A stretch of DNA of 34,525 nt from Oxalobacteraceae bacterium UBA6704 (lineage in GTDB: Bacteria; Pseudomonadota; Gammaproteobacteria; Burkholderiales; Burkholderiaceae_D), in contig DKJA01000191.1 in assembly GCA_002454505.1 (NCBI GenBank), positions 1 to 34,525 on the forward strand, given 5' to 3'. Position 1 is the stretch's first letter, and each line of letters starts with the position of its first letter. Below, piece after piece: positions 15,609 through 23,641 of the stretch. The notes beneath the pieces were generated by a model that made no database searches, was not told the origin of the DNA, and saw only the letters and a list, made by a program, of their open reading frames with translations. Made by a program: the position numbers and the translations under genes.

Positions 15609-15629
15609 GCCGCGGCTCGAGGCCGCGGC
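15609..15629 (-). other. Intercistronic GC hairpin between rnr and rlmB
   Basis: GCCGCGGC at 15609-15616 and again at 15622-15629 is self-complementary and gives an 8-bp stem with loop TCGAG. No T run follows on the minus strand, so it is more likely an attenuating or stabilising hairpin than a full terminator. Confidence 0.45.
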
Positions 15630-15636
15630 TGGTGCA

Positions 15637-18231
15637 TCAATGCTTTTTCTTGGCCTTGGCTGCCGTTGCCTTGGCGGGCGGCTTGGCCGCGGTTTTCTTC
15701 CTGGTCGGCGATGCCGACTTGGTCAGCTTCGGCTTCGGCGCGTCGAACTCGCTGGCCGGCAGCAGCGCGATCGACGGTCCGGCCTTATTGGGAGCCGGCG
15801 GCGGCGCCGCGCCGTTGCGCGAGGCCTTGCGGCCGGCGTCGCCGTTATAGGCGCCGCCGCTGCCCTTGTCGCCACCGCGGCCGCCCTTGCCGCCGCGGCC
15901 GGACCGGCGCGGCGCGCCCTTCACGTCGCTGCCTGCTTCCTCGTCTTCGTAAGGCGCATGCGCCTTCTTGCCGCGCGGCGGCGCCGGCGGCATGCCGGCC
16001 AGTTCGCTTTCGGCCAGGCGCAGGTCGATCTTGCGGGACTCCAGGTCCACCCGCACCACCTGCACATTGACGCGGTCGGTCAGCTGGTAGCGCTTGCCGG
16101 TGCGGTCGCCGCGCAGCTCATGGCGCGCATCGTCGTACTGGAAGTAATCGGCGCCCAGGTCCGTCACGTGCACCAGGCCTTCGACGAACAGCTGGTCCAG
16201 CTGCACGAAGATGCCGAAGGTGGTGACGCCGGTGATGATGCCGCTGAACTCTTCGCCCAGCTTGTCCTGCATGAAGTAGCACTTCAGCCACGCTTCCACG
16301 TCGCGCGACGCTTCGTCGGCACGGCGTTCGTTGGCCGAGCAGTGCACGCCCAGCGCATCCCACACGGTGACGTCGCGGGGCGACTTCGGTTCCTTGCCTT
16401 CGGCCTTGTCGCGCAGCTTCTGCTTGCGCGCCGCGTTCGACACCGTGGTGTTCAGCACGCTCTTGTCTTCGATCTTCGGCTCGTATTTCTTCCCTTGCAG
16501 GATGGCCTTGATGGCGCGGTGCGTCAGCAGGTCGGGATAGCGGCGGATCGGGCTCGTGAAGTGGGCATAGGCTTCGTACGCGAGGCCGAAGTGGCCGATA
16601 TTGTCCGGGCTGTAGACGGCCTGCTGCATCGAGCGCAGCAGCATCGTCTGCAGCAGGCCCGCATCGGGACGCTCCTTGATCTTGCGCATCAGCTCGGCGT
16701 AGTCGTTGGCCACCGGCGTATCGCCGCCGCCCAGCGACAGGCCCACCTGTTTCAGGAACTCGCGCACCTGGGTGAGCTTTTCCTTGGTCGGCGACGCGTG
16801 GATGCGATAGGTGCCAGGGTGCTTGTGGCGCAGCAGCAGGTCCGCCGCGCACACGTTCGCCGCCAGCATGCACTCTTCGATCAGCTTGTGCGCATCGTTG
16901 CGGGTGCGCGGGATGATCTTCTCGATCTTGCCGGCCGGATTGCAGACGATGTACGTCTCGGTCGTCTCGAAATCGATCGCGCCGCGCACCTGGCGGGCTT
17001 TCTGCAGCGCGTGGTAAGCGGCGTACAGGTTCTGCAGGTGCGGCACGAGGTGGGCGCGCTTGGCGGCCTCCGGGCCCTTCGTGTTCGACAGGATGGCGGC
17101 CACTTCGTTGTACGTGAAGCGGGCCGCCGAGTGCATCACGGCCGGGTAGAACTGGTAGGCCTTGATTTCGCCGTCGGCGGTGATCACCGCATCGCAGACG
17201 AGCGTCAGGCGGTCCACGTCCGGATTCAGCGAGCACAGGCCGTTCGACAGCTTTTCCGGCAGCATCGGGATGACCCGGCGCGGGAAGTACACCGACGTGC
17301 TGCGTTCCAGCGCATCGGTATCGAGCGCGTCGTTCGGCTTCACGTAGTGGCTCACGTCGGCGATGCCGACGATCAGCCGGAATGCGTTGGCGCGGCCCAG
17401 TTTCACCGGTTCGCAGTAGACCGCATCGTCGAAGTCGCGCGCGTCTTCGCCGTCGATCGTCACCAGCGGCACGTCGCGCAGGTCGACGCGGTCGCCCCAG
17501 TCCTTCTGGTGCACCACGTCCGGCAGCTTGTTGGCCTGCTTCAGCGCGGCCGCCGAGAACACGTGCGGCACGCCGAACTTGCGCACCGCGATCTCGATTT
17601 CCATGCCCGGGTCGTCGATATCGCCCAGCACCTCGACGATGCGGCCCACCGGCTGCTTGAAGCGGCCCGGCTGCTCGGTCAGTTCGACGCTGACGATCTG
17701 GCCGCTCTTGGCCTTGCCCGGCGAACCTTCCAGGATGATGTCCTGGCCGATGCGCTTGTCTTCCGGCGCCACGATCCACACGCCGTTATCCTTCAGCAAG
17801 CGGCCGATGATGTGCGTGTTGCCCCGTTCCACCACCTCGACGATCGAGCCTTCCGGCCGCCCGCGGCGGTCGAAGCCGACCACCTTGGCCAGCACCTTGT
17901 CGCCGTGCAGGACCTTCTGCATCTCGCGTTCGGTGAGGAACAGGTCGTCGCCCGGTTCGTCCGGGATCACGAAGCCGAAGCCGTCGCGATGCGCGCTGAC
18001 GCGGCCGGACACGAAGGCCGAATGGTCCGCCAGTACATAGAAGCCGGCCGGATCGGAGCGGATCTGGCCGTCGCGCTCCATCGCGTTCAGGCGGCGCGTC
18101 AGCACCTCCTGCGATTCCGGCTTCACTTGCAGGGTCATCGCGAGCGTACGCAGGTCGAGCGGCGCATTGGCGCTGCGGAAGATGCCGAGGATTTCCTCGC
18201 GGCTGGGAATGATATGGGTAGTCTGGTTCAA
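15637..18231 (-). CDS. rnr: Ribonuclease R
   Basis: An 864-residue 3'-5' exoribonuclease that degrades structured RNA and takes part in rRNA and trans-translation quality control. Order: N-terminal winged helix (IPSREEILGIFRSANAP), two cold-shock domains (including GFGFVIPDEPGDDLFL), the RNB catalytic domain with TIDGEDARDFDDA at 258-270 supplying the metal-binding aspartates, the S1 domain (IITGVTTFGIFVQLDQLFVEG), and a long Lys/Arg/Gly-rich tail of about 100 residues. The start is TTG at 18231: no in-frame ATG exists before the upstream stop, and the next methionine would delete the family-conserved IPSRE segment. It is followed by rlmB and is divergent from the tRNA-Leu promoter. Confidence 0.95.
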   Translation of the reverse strand: MNQTTHIIPSREEILGIFRSANAPLDLRTLAMTLQVKPESQEVLTRRLNAMERDGQIRSDPAGFYVLADHSAFVSGRVSAHRDGFGFVIPDEPGDDLFLTEREMQKVLHGDKVLAKVVGFDRRGRPEGSIVEVVERGNTHIIGRLLKDNGVWIVAPEDKRIGQDIILEGSPGKAKSGQIVSVELTEQPGRFKQPVGRIVEVLGDIDDPGMEIEIAVRKFGVPHVFSAAALKQANKLPDVVHQKDWGDRVDLRDVPLVTIDGEDARDFDDAVYCEPVKLGRANAFRLIVGIADVSHYVKPNDALDTDALERSTSVYFPRRVIPMLPEKLSNGLCSLNPDVDRLTLVCDAVITADGEIKAYQFYPAVMHSAARFTYNEVAAILSNTKGPEAAKRAHLVPHLQNLYAAYHALQKARQVRGAIDFETTETYIVCNPAGKIEKIIPRTRNDAHKLIEECMLAANVCAADLLLRHKHPGTYRIHASPTKEKLTQVREFLKQVGLSLGGGDTPVANDYAELMRKIKERPDAGLLQTMLLRSMQQAVYSPDNIGHFGLAYEAYAHFTSPIRRYPDLLTHRAIKAILQGKKYEPKIEDKSVLNTTVSNAARKQKLRDKAEGKEPKSPRDVTVWDALGVHCSANERRADEASRDVEAWLKCYFMQDKLGEEFSGIITGVTTFGIFVQLDQLFVEGLVHVTDLGADYFQYDDARHELRGDRTGKRYQLTDRVNVQVVRVDLESRKIDLRLAESELAGMPPAPPRGKKAHAPYEDEEAGSDVKGAPRRSGRGGKGGRGGDKGSGGAYNGDAGRKASRNGAAPPPAPNKAGPSIALLPASEFDAPKPKLTKSASPTRKKTAAKPPAKATAAKAKKKH

Positions 18232-18421
18232 AACTGTTCTTTGATCTTATTGGGAAAGACGTTCGACTGTGGCAGCGTAGTGTACCGGAGGTCCGTCGGT
18301 TTGCCTAACATGGGCAATCGGGCGGCTGTCGGACGGCGGGATTGGGAGGACGGATTGCGCCATCTCTTTACGAAAGAATGGCGCCGAAAAACGGCGTTCG
18401 AAATATTCTTCGCGAGGGGCT

Positions 18422-18449
18422 TTGACATTCGAAAAGATTGCTCTATAAT
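18422..18449 (+). promoter_or_regulatory. Consensus sigma-70 promoter for the first tRNA-Leu
   Basis: A perfect TTGACA (18422-18427), 16-base spacer and perfect TATAAT (18444-18449). Transcription would begin near 18456 and run through about 125 bases of leader into tRNA-Leu. This promoter and leader occupy most of the 352-base gap between rnr and the tRNA; I see no gene in the rest of the gap. Confidence 0.8.
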
Positions 18450-18583
18450 CTCGGCTCTCGCAGCGATGCGGGGTTGCAGTAAAGAGTGGATGTACAGTGT
18501 GGAATGAAAGTTCATCTGGTGCAAAACTCTCCAAAGCAATATAATAGCAGAAGCAGCAAACTAGAAGTAATAGCAGCATCAGT

Positions 18584-18668
18584 GCCCACGTGGCGGAATT
18601 GGTAGACGCGCATGGTTCAGGTCCATGTGCCGCAAGGTGTGGGGGTTCGAGTCCCTCCGTGGGCACCA
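18584..18668 (+). tRNA. tRNA-Leu (CAG), copy 1
   Basis: 85 bases with encoded CCA. The acceptor arms GCCCACG / CGTGGGC pair fully, the anticodon loop is TTCAGGT with CAG at 18618-18620, a long variable arm of the leucine type follows, and the T loop is GGTTCGAGTCC. It decodes CUG, the dominant leucine codon in this GC-rich genome. Identical in sequence to the copies at 20079 and 20209. Confidence 0.95.
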
Positions 18669-18691
18669 CTCTACCGGATACGCAGTCAAGG

Positions 18692-18728
18692 AAAGCGCCG
18701 CAGATCGCAAGGTCTGCGGCGCTTTTTC
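18692..18728 (+). terminator. Intrinsic terminator after tRNA-Leu copy 1
   Basis: AGCGCCGCAGA / TCTGCGGCGCT forms an 11-bp stem (18694-18704 with 18713-18723), extended by two A-T pairs, and is followed by a T run. A nearly identical terminator follows the third tRNA copy. Confidence 0.85.
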
Positions 18729-18856
18729 TTTGCCGCGCGGCTTGGTCATGGACGCCGGCAAGGCGTCGCCGTCCTTGACAGTCGCGTCCGCTTTTCACGT
18801 GGACCGCCTGGTCCCGCCTGCCCGCTCCCCGCGCCATACAGCCGCGCACGCTTTTT

Positions 18857-18894
18857 GCGTACTCCCCCGCTGGCTCAACCTTACGGGAGTACGT
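18857..18894 (+). promoter_or_regulatory. Hairpin that would hide the metalloprotease ribosome binding site
   Basis: GTACTCCC (18859-18866) pairs with GGGAGTAC (18885-18892), with one further C-G and one wobble pair outside. GGGAG at 18885-18889 is the Shine-Dalgarno sequence for the ATG at 18896, so it is fully inside the stem. Regulation by temperature, a protein or a small RNA is only an inference. Confidence 0.55.
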
Positions 18895-18895
18895 C

Positions 18896-19990
18896 ATGAA
18901 GACCTTGCTGTCCGCTATCACCCTGGCCACCGCGGCGGCCGCCACCGGCAGCGCCACGGCCGCGCCCACCTTCAATTTCAGCTTCATCGCCGGCACGTCG
19001 ATGCAGGCCCAGCAGGGCTTCATCGCCGCGGCGGCGCTGTGGTCCAGCCATCTGACCGACGATGTGACGATCAACCTGACGGTCGGCTTCAATCCGCTGG
19101 CGCCCGGCATCCTAGGCCAGGCGCAATCAGCGCAGCAGCTGTACAGCTACACGGACTTCCGTACCGGCCTGGCGGCGGATGCCTCCACCATGGCCGACGC
19201 GACGGCCGTTGGCCATCTGCCTGGCGGCAACAGCTTCGGCATGCTGCTGAATCGCACCGCCAACAGCCCGAACGGCGCCGGCAGTGCCCTGCCCTACCTG
19301 GACAACGACGGCGACGCCAACAACCGCGGCGTGCGCATCACCACGGCCGAAGCCAAGGCGATCGGGCTGGGCGTGATGCCGCAGACGCTGTCGAACTGCA
19401 TCGGCACCTGCGACGGCTTCATCCAGTTCAGCAGCAACTTCACGTTCGACTTCAACCCGAACGACGGCATCGCGTTGAACGCGTTCGACTTCGTCGGCGT
19501 GGCCGCGCACGAGATCGGTCATACGCTGGGCTTCATCAGCGGCGTCGATATCCTGGACATCAATTCGTCAGGCACGTTCTTCAACGACAACCAGTTCACC
19601 TACGTGTCCGGTCTCGACCTGTTCCGCTATTCGGCCGACAGCGCCGCGCAGGGCGTGATCGACTGGACGGCCGACACGCGCAACAAGTATTTCTCGATCG
19701 ACGGCGGCGCCACGCCGGGCCCGCAGTTCTCCACCGGCACCGTGCATGGCGACGGCCGCCAGGCCAGCCACTGGAAGGACAACCTGTTCATCGGCCTGAT
19801 GGATCCCACCGCCGGCATGGGCGAACGGCTGTCCATTTCCGGGAACGACCTGCTGGCGATGGATGTCATCGGCTGGGACGTGCCGGCGATTCCGGAGCCG
19901 TCCACCTACGCGATGCTGGGCGCCGGCCTGCTGCTGCTGGGCGGCCGCGCGTCCCGCGAAACGAAAATATTTCGGAAAGGAACAAAATGA
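18896..19990 (+). CDS. PEP-CTERM metalloprotease-like protein (NF038122-type)
   Basis: A 364-residue exported protein. A signal peptide spans residues 1-23 (cleavage after SATAA). The zinc-protease motif HEIGHTLGF is at 205-213, with a conserved-looking SGVDILDINSSGTFF after it and HWKDNLFIGLMDP near 292-303. The tenth position after the first histidine is Ser, not the His/Asp of classical metzincins, so the third zinc ligand is uncertain. The C-terminus has PEPSTYAMLGAGLLLLGG followed by basic residues, the PEP-CTERM sorting signal (PEP at 333-335) processed by exosortase during export. Possibly it matures extracellular matrix or surface proteins. It sits between tRNA-Leu copies 1 and 2, and its SD is within a hairpin. 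Confidence 0.85.
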   Translation: MKTLLSAITLATAAAATGSATAAPTFNFSFIAGTSMQAQQGFIAAAALWSSHLTDDVTINLTVGFNPLAPGILGQAQSAQQLYSYTDFRTGLAADASTMADATAVGHLPGGNSFGMLLNRTANSPNGAGSALPYLDNDGDANNRGVRITTAEAKAIGLGVMPQTLSNCIGTCDGFIQFSSNFTFDFNPNDGIALNAFDFVGVAAHEIGHTLGFISGVDILDINSSGTFFNDNQFTYVSGLDLFRYSADSAAQGVIDWTADTRNKYFSIDGGATPGPQFSTGTVHGDGRQASHWKDNLFIGLMDPTAGMGERLSISGNDLLAMDVIGWDVPAIPEPSTYAMLGAGLLLLGGRASRETKIFRKGTK

Positions 19991-19993
19991 CCA

Positions 19994-20022
19994 TTGACCG
20001 ATCCGGAATCGTCCTTTAAGAT
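19994..20022 (+). promoter_or_regulatory. Likely promoter for tRNA-Leu copies 2 and 3
   Basis: TTGACC (19994-19999), a 17-base spacer and TAAGAT (20017-20022) begin 4 bases after the metalloprotease stop codon, about 55 bases before the second tRNA. Confidence 0.6.
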
Positions 20023-20078
20023 GCGTGCCTTCTGTTGCTGAACAACGCAACGAAGTAAGAAGCAAAGCAGCAAACAAG

Positions 20079-20163
20079 GCCCACGTGGCGGAATTGGTAG
20101 ACGCGCATGGTTCAGGTCCATGTGCCGCAAGGTGTGGGGGTTCGAGTCCCTCCGTGGGCACCA
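20079..20163 (+). tRNA. tRNA-Leu (CAG), copy 2
   Basis: 85 bases with CCA, anticodon CAG at 20113-20115, identical to copy 1. Only 45 bases separate it from copy 3 and no terminator lies between, so both are processed from one transcript. Confidence 0.95.
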
Positions 20164-20208
20164 AGTCTTGTTTGTTGTGAGTTTCGATACGCATTGAGAA
20201 GCACCAGT

Positions 20209-20293
20209 GCCCACGTGGCGGAATTGGTAGACGCGCATGGTTCAGGTCCATGTGCCGCAAGGTGTGGGGGTTCGAGTCCCTCCGTGGGCACCA
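20209..20293 (+). tRNA. tRNA-Leu (CAG), copy 3
   Basis: 85 bases with CCA, anticodon CAG at 20243-20245, identical to the other copies. Its 3' flank through the terminator nearly duplicates the flank of copy 1. Confidence 0.95.
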
Positions 20294-20315
20294 TCTACCG
20301 GATACGCAGTCAAGG

Positions 20316-20349
20316 AAACGCCGCAGATCGCAAGGTCTGCGGCGTTTTT
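20316..20349 (+). terminator. Intrinsic terminator after tRNA-Leu copy 3
   Basis: AAACGCCGCAGA / TCTGCGGCGTTT (20316-20327 with 20336-20347), a 12-bp stem followed by T. Compared with the copy-1 terminator it has lost one matched G/C pair at the base of the stem, so pairing is kept. Confidence 0.85.
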
Positions 20350-20428
20350 CTTTGTTCCTGCGCGACGTGCCTCACCCGGCAGCATGGTCTACACTTGCCC
20401 CAAGGAGACCCGAGGGACGACCAGCGCC

Positions 20429-22681
20429 ATGACGCCACAGAACCTGCCCCCCAATCACTCAGATGTGCAGCACCGGATCCTGCTTGCCAGCGCGGTCGAA
20501 TTCGCCGCGCTGGAAGCGGCGCTGGAAGCGGCCGGTTTCCGGGTCGCCGTCGTCAACCGGGGCGACGCGGCACTGGCCGCACTCACTGCCCCGCCCACCC
20601 CGGAAGACACCATTGCGCTCGTGCTGCTCGATGCGGCCCTCGCCGGCAGCGCGCAGATGGAACTGTGCGAGCGCCTCGTGCATGCGCTGCCCGGCGGCGA
20701 ACTGCCGGTGCTGGTGATGTCGTCCGCGCCGTCGGACGAACAGCAGGAGCATGCACTGCAGGCCGGCGCGGCCGGCTACCTGCGCCTGCCCTGCGCGCCG
20801 GCCGACATCGTCGAGAAGGTGCTGGTCGAACTGACCGCGCGCCATGCGTGGCCGGCGCCGGATCTGGGCAGCCCGCTCGACACGCTGACGCTGGAAGTGA
20901 ACTACCACGCGCTGCTGGCCGGCTCGCCCGATGCGATCATCCTGTTCGACGGCACGCTCGGCACGCCGCTGGACGTCAACCGCAATGCCGAGCGCCTGTT
21001 CGGCCGGCCCCATGCGGAACTGATGCGGCTGCGGCTGCGCGACCTGTGCCCGCCCGTGCAACCGGATGGCGTGCCGTCCACGCAGGCCGTCGATGCGCTG
21101 GTGCAGCGCGCGCTGGCCGGCGACATCCGCATCTTCCCATTGACATTCCAGCACAGCAGCGGGCGCCACATCGACGGCGAGATCCGCCTGGTGGTGCTGG
21201 AGAAGAACGGCATGCAGCTGCTGCACGTGCGCGTGGCCGACGTGACGGGCCTGCGCATCGCCGAAGCGCTGCGCACGGGCCAGAACCGCCTGCTGGAAAT
21301 GATCGCGCGGGGCGCGCCGCTGCCCGACATCCTCGACAACCTGCTGCGCCTGATCGAAGCGCAGGCGCCCGGCCTCGTCTGCACCGTGCTGCTGCTGGAC
21401 GACGACGGCGTCAGCGTGCGCGGCGGTGCGGCGCCGGGCATGCCGCCCGACTTCCTGCGTGCGCTGGAAGGCATGCCGATCGGGCCGCAGGCCGGCTCGT
21501 GCGGCACGGCGATGTTCCGCCGCGAACCCGTGGTGGTGGGCGACATCCGCAACGATCCGCTGTGGGCCGATTACCAGCCGCTGGCCGAGCGCTTCGGCCT
21601 GCGCGCCTGCTGGGCGATGCCGATCATGGCGGACCGCCACACGGTGCTGGGTTCGTTCGCGATGTACTACCGCGACGTGCGCCTGCCCCGCGTGGACGAC
21701 GAGCGGCTGATCGGCGTGGCCACGCACCTGGCCGGCATCGCCATCGAGCGCACGCGCCACGAGGGGGAACTGGCACGCCACCGCGACCATCTCGAGGAAC
21801 TGGTCGCGGCGCGCACGGCCGAACTGCGCCGCGCCAAGGACCGCGCCGAGGCGGTCAGCACGGAACTGGCCGCCGCGCTGGACAACCTGCGCGTGACGCA
21901 GGCTGAACTGGTGCGGCGCGACAAGCTGGCCGCGCTGGGCGCACTGGTGGCCGGCGTGGCGCACGAGCTGAACACGCCGATCGGCAACGGCCTGCTGGCC
22001 GCCAGCACGCTGGGCGACCGGCTGACGGCGCTGCGTGGGCAACTCGAGGCGGGCCTGCGCCGCGCCGACCTGGAGCAGTACCTGCAGCAGGCGGACGAAG
22101 CGGATGCCGTCCTCGTCCGCAACCTGCGCCGCGCGGCACGGCTGATCGCCAGCTTCCGGCAGGTGGCCGTCGATACGGCCAGCTCGCAGCGGCGCAAGTT
22201 CCGGCTCGACGAATTCATCGCCGAACTGGTGCTGCCGCTGTCCGCCGCCATTCCCCCGCCGCGTCCGGTGGTGCGGCAGGAGATCCCGCCCGGCCTCGAG
22301 ATGGACAGCTATCCCGGCCCGCTGGGCCAGGCGCTGTCGGCCCTGTTCGAGAACGCCGTGGTGCACGGCTTCGACGGCCGCGCCGACGGCCTGATCACGC
22401 TGGCGGCCCGGCAGGCGGGCGACGGCCGCATCGCGCTGTCCGTCACCGACGATGGCGCCGGCATCGCGGCGGCGCACCTGGAGCGGGTGTATGATCCGTT
22501 CTTTACGACCCATGCCGGCAGTCCCGGCCTCGGCCTGCACGTGACGCACAATATCGTCACCGGCGTGCTGGGCGGCCGGATCGCCGCCGCCAGCGAGCCG
22601 GGTCGCGGTACCACCTTCACGCTGACGCTGCCCGCCGTCGCTCCCGCCACCGCCATTGCCACCGCCGCTGCCCCGCCATGA
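20429..22681 (+). CDS. Orphan sensor histidine kinase (pseudo-receiver, PAS, GAF, HisKA, HATPase)
   Basis: A 750-residue soluble sensor kinase with no transmembrane segment. Residues 15-135 look like a response-regulator receiver, with Asp at 68 (VLLDAAL) but without the acidic pair and the KP lysine, so probably a pseudo-receiver. A PAS-like domain covers about 160-275 (SPDAIILFDGTLGTPLDVNRNAERLFG). A GAF domain covers about 285-445 with GPQAGSCGTAMFRREPVVV. A coiled linker leads to the H box GVAHELNTPIGN (His 512), the N box LFENAVVHGF (640-648), DDGAGI, DPFFTT and GLGLHVTHNIV. The start at 20429 is preferred; an in-frame ATG at 20384 adds 15 residues. No response regulator is adjacent. Confidence 0.85.
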   Translation: MTPQNLPPNHSDVQHRILLASAVEFAALEAALEAAGFRVAVVNRGDAALAALTAPPTPEDTIALVLLDAALAGSAQMELCERLVHALPGGELPVLVMSSAPSDEQQEHALQAGAAGYLRLPCAPADIVEKVLVELTARHAWPAPDLGSPLDTLTLEVNYHALLAGSPDAIILFDGTLGTPLDVNRNAERLFGRPHAELMRLRLRDLCPPVQPDGVPSTQAVDALVQRALAGDIRIFPLTFQHSSGRHIDGEIRLVVLEKNGMQLLHVRVADVTGLRIAEALRTGQNRLLEMIARGAPLPDILDNLLRLIEAQAPGLVCTVLLLDDDGVSVRGGAAPGMPPDFLRALEGMPIGPQAGSCGTAMFRREPVVVGDIRNDPLWADYQPLAERFGLRACWAMPIMADRHTVLGSFAMYYRDVRLPRVDDERLIGVATHLAGIAIERTRHEGELARHRDHLEELVAARTAELRRAKDRAEAVSTELAAALDNLRVTQAELVRRDKLAALGALVAGVAHELNTPIGNGLLAASTLGDRLTALRGQLEAGLRRADLEQYLQQADEADAVLVRNLRRAARLIASFRQVAVDTASSQRRKFRLDEFIAELVLPLSAAIPPPRPVVRQEIPPGLEMDSYPGPLGQALSALFENAVVHGFDGRADGLITLAARQAGDGRIALSVTDDGAGIAAAHLERVYDPFFTTHAGSPGLGLHVTHNIVTGVLGGRIAAASEPGRGTTFTLTLPAVAPATAIATAAAPP

Positions 22682-22872
22682 AAAAATATCCCGCTGTCTT
22701 CCTCCTCCTGCTTGCCGCCGGCGCCGGTGCCGGCCCCGCGCCATGGTGGCTGTGGGAGAACGTCGACGGCACCCACAAGGTCTGCTCGCAGACGCCGCTC
22801 GGCCGCGGCTGGCACAAACTGCTCGGCCCCTACAAGGATTCCCATTGCGAGAAGTTGATTCGTGCTCAATAA
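22678..22872 (+). CDS. Small secreted protein of unknown function
   Basis: A 64-residue protein with a clear signal peptide (KKYPAVFLLLLAAGAGAG) and a short mature part rich in tryptophan (WWLWENVDG, GRGWHKLLGPYKD). Two cysteines, 36 and 57, could form one disulfide in the periplasm. Its ATG overlaps the kinase stop (ATGA), so it is expressed with the kinase. I do not recognise a family domain; the W-rich start followed by a two-cysteine motif resembles small hypothetical proteins of related bacteria. It may be a periplasmic partner of something the kinase controls. Confidence 0.65.
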   Translation: MKKYPAVFLLLLAAGAGAGPAPWWLWENVDGTHKVCSQTPLGRGWHKLLGPYKDSHCEKLIRAQ

Positions 22873-22910
22873 TGGGCCGACAACAGCTTTTTCACACCGA
22901 CGGAGGAGAC

Positions 22911-23471
22911 ATGTTCCAGAATCCCGAGCAGTTTGCACAAGCGACGAAGGCGTTGTTCGAGTTCCAGCTCGAAACGTTCAACACGCTGACCAGCAAGGCC
23001 GTGCAGGGCATCGAACAGGTGGTGCAACTGAATATCGACACGGCAAAGAGCGGTATTGAAAAAAGCCTCGATGCGGGACGCCAGATCAGCCAGGCGCCCG
23101 ATCCGAAAGCGGCCATGGCGGCCGCCCACGCCCGCATGCAGAACCTGACCAATGCGGCCGGCTATCACCAGCAGCTGGGCCAGATCCTGGCCGACATCCA
23201 CAACGAATTCACCCGCGCCGCCGAAGCCCACCTGGCCGAAGCGAAAACCAATCTGTCCGTGCTGATCTACGACGTGACGAAGAACGTCCGGCCCGGTTCC
23301 GAAAACGCCGTGGCGATCGTCAAGACGGCGATCGACAATGCGTTCCAGGGCTATGAACAGGTGACCAAGGCCACCCGCCAGGCCGTCGCCGCGTTCGAGG
23401 ACCAGCTGGCCAAGGCCGCCACGCTGGCCGACCAGAAGGCGGCTGCGGAGGCCGCCGAAACCAAGCATTGA
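22911..23471 (+). CDS. Phasin family protein
   Basis: A 186-residue phasin (Phasin_2 type), an amphipathic helical protein that coats polyhydroxyalkanoate granules. Typical features are the MFQNPEQFAQATKALFEFQL start, a run of helices (VQGIEQVVQLNIDTAKSGIEKS), and an alanine/lysine-rich C-terminus (DQLAKAATLADQKAAAEAAE). No signal peptide. GGAGGAG lies just before the ATG. It begins 38 bases after the small secreted gene. No phaC or phaR is nearby, so this is a dispersed phasin copy. A family II repeat follows its stop after 5 bases. Confidence 0.9.
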   Translation: MFQNPEQFAQATKALFEFQLETFNTLTSKAVQGIEQVVQLNIDTAKSGIEKSLDAGRQISQAPDPKAAMAAAHARMQNLTNAAGYHQQLGQILADIHNEFTRAAEAHLAEAKTNLSVLIYDVTKNVRPGSENAVAIVKTAIDNAFQGYEQVTKATRQAVAAFEDQLAKAATLADQKAAAEAAETKH

Positions 23472-23476
23472 TGGTG

Positions 23477-23564
23477 GGGGACTGTCCCCGCACGGGGACT
23501 GTCCCCGGGGTTGCAGTTTGCCGGCATATAAGCAAAGTCAAAAACAGCCCCGGGGACAGTCCCC
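23477..23564. repeat. Family II composite inverted-repeat element
   Basis: Two copies of GGGGACTGTCCCC (23477-23489 and 23494-23506) lead into a perfect 17-bp stem, 23494-23510 with 23548-23564, extendable by three pairs with one wobble. The loop, read on the minus strand, contains TTGACTTTG and GGCAAA, the same words found in the loop of the element at 14694 but in the opposite orientation. It lies between the phasin stop and the FAN1-like gene. Confidence 0.8.
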
Positions 23565-23641
23565 ATAAAAACACTGGGCAAGCGCCGCCGAAAGCGATAG
23601 ACTGTATATAAACACAGTCCCTCGCAGTTCGTCGTCGCCCC

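Larger units (their letters stand above)
18584..20354 (+). repeat. Direct repeat of tRNA-Leu plus terminator flanking the metalloprotease
   Basis: The block 18584-18732 (tRNA copy 1, its 3' flank and terminator) is nearly repeated at 20209-20354 (tRNA copy 3 and its terminator). The 3' flank CTACCGGATACGCAGTCAAG is shared exactly. The metalloprotease gene and tRNA copy 2 lie between the two blocks. Confidence 0.8.

Noticed and set aside
18590..18778. Open frames reading through the tRNA-Leu genes on both strands (also near 20.1-20.3 kb)
   Set aside because: They translate the tRNA sequence itself; the repeated peptide is only a consequence of identical tRNAs.
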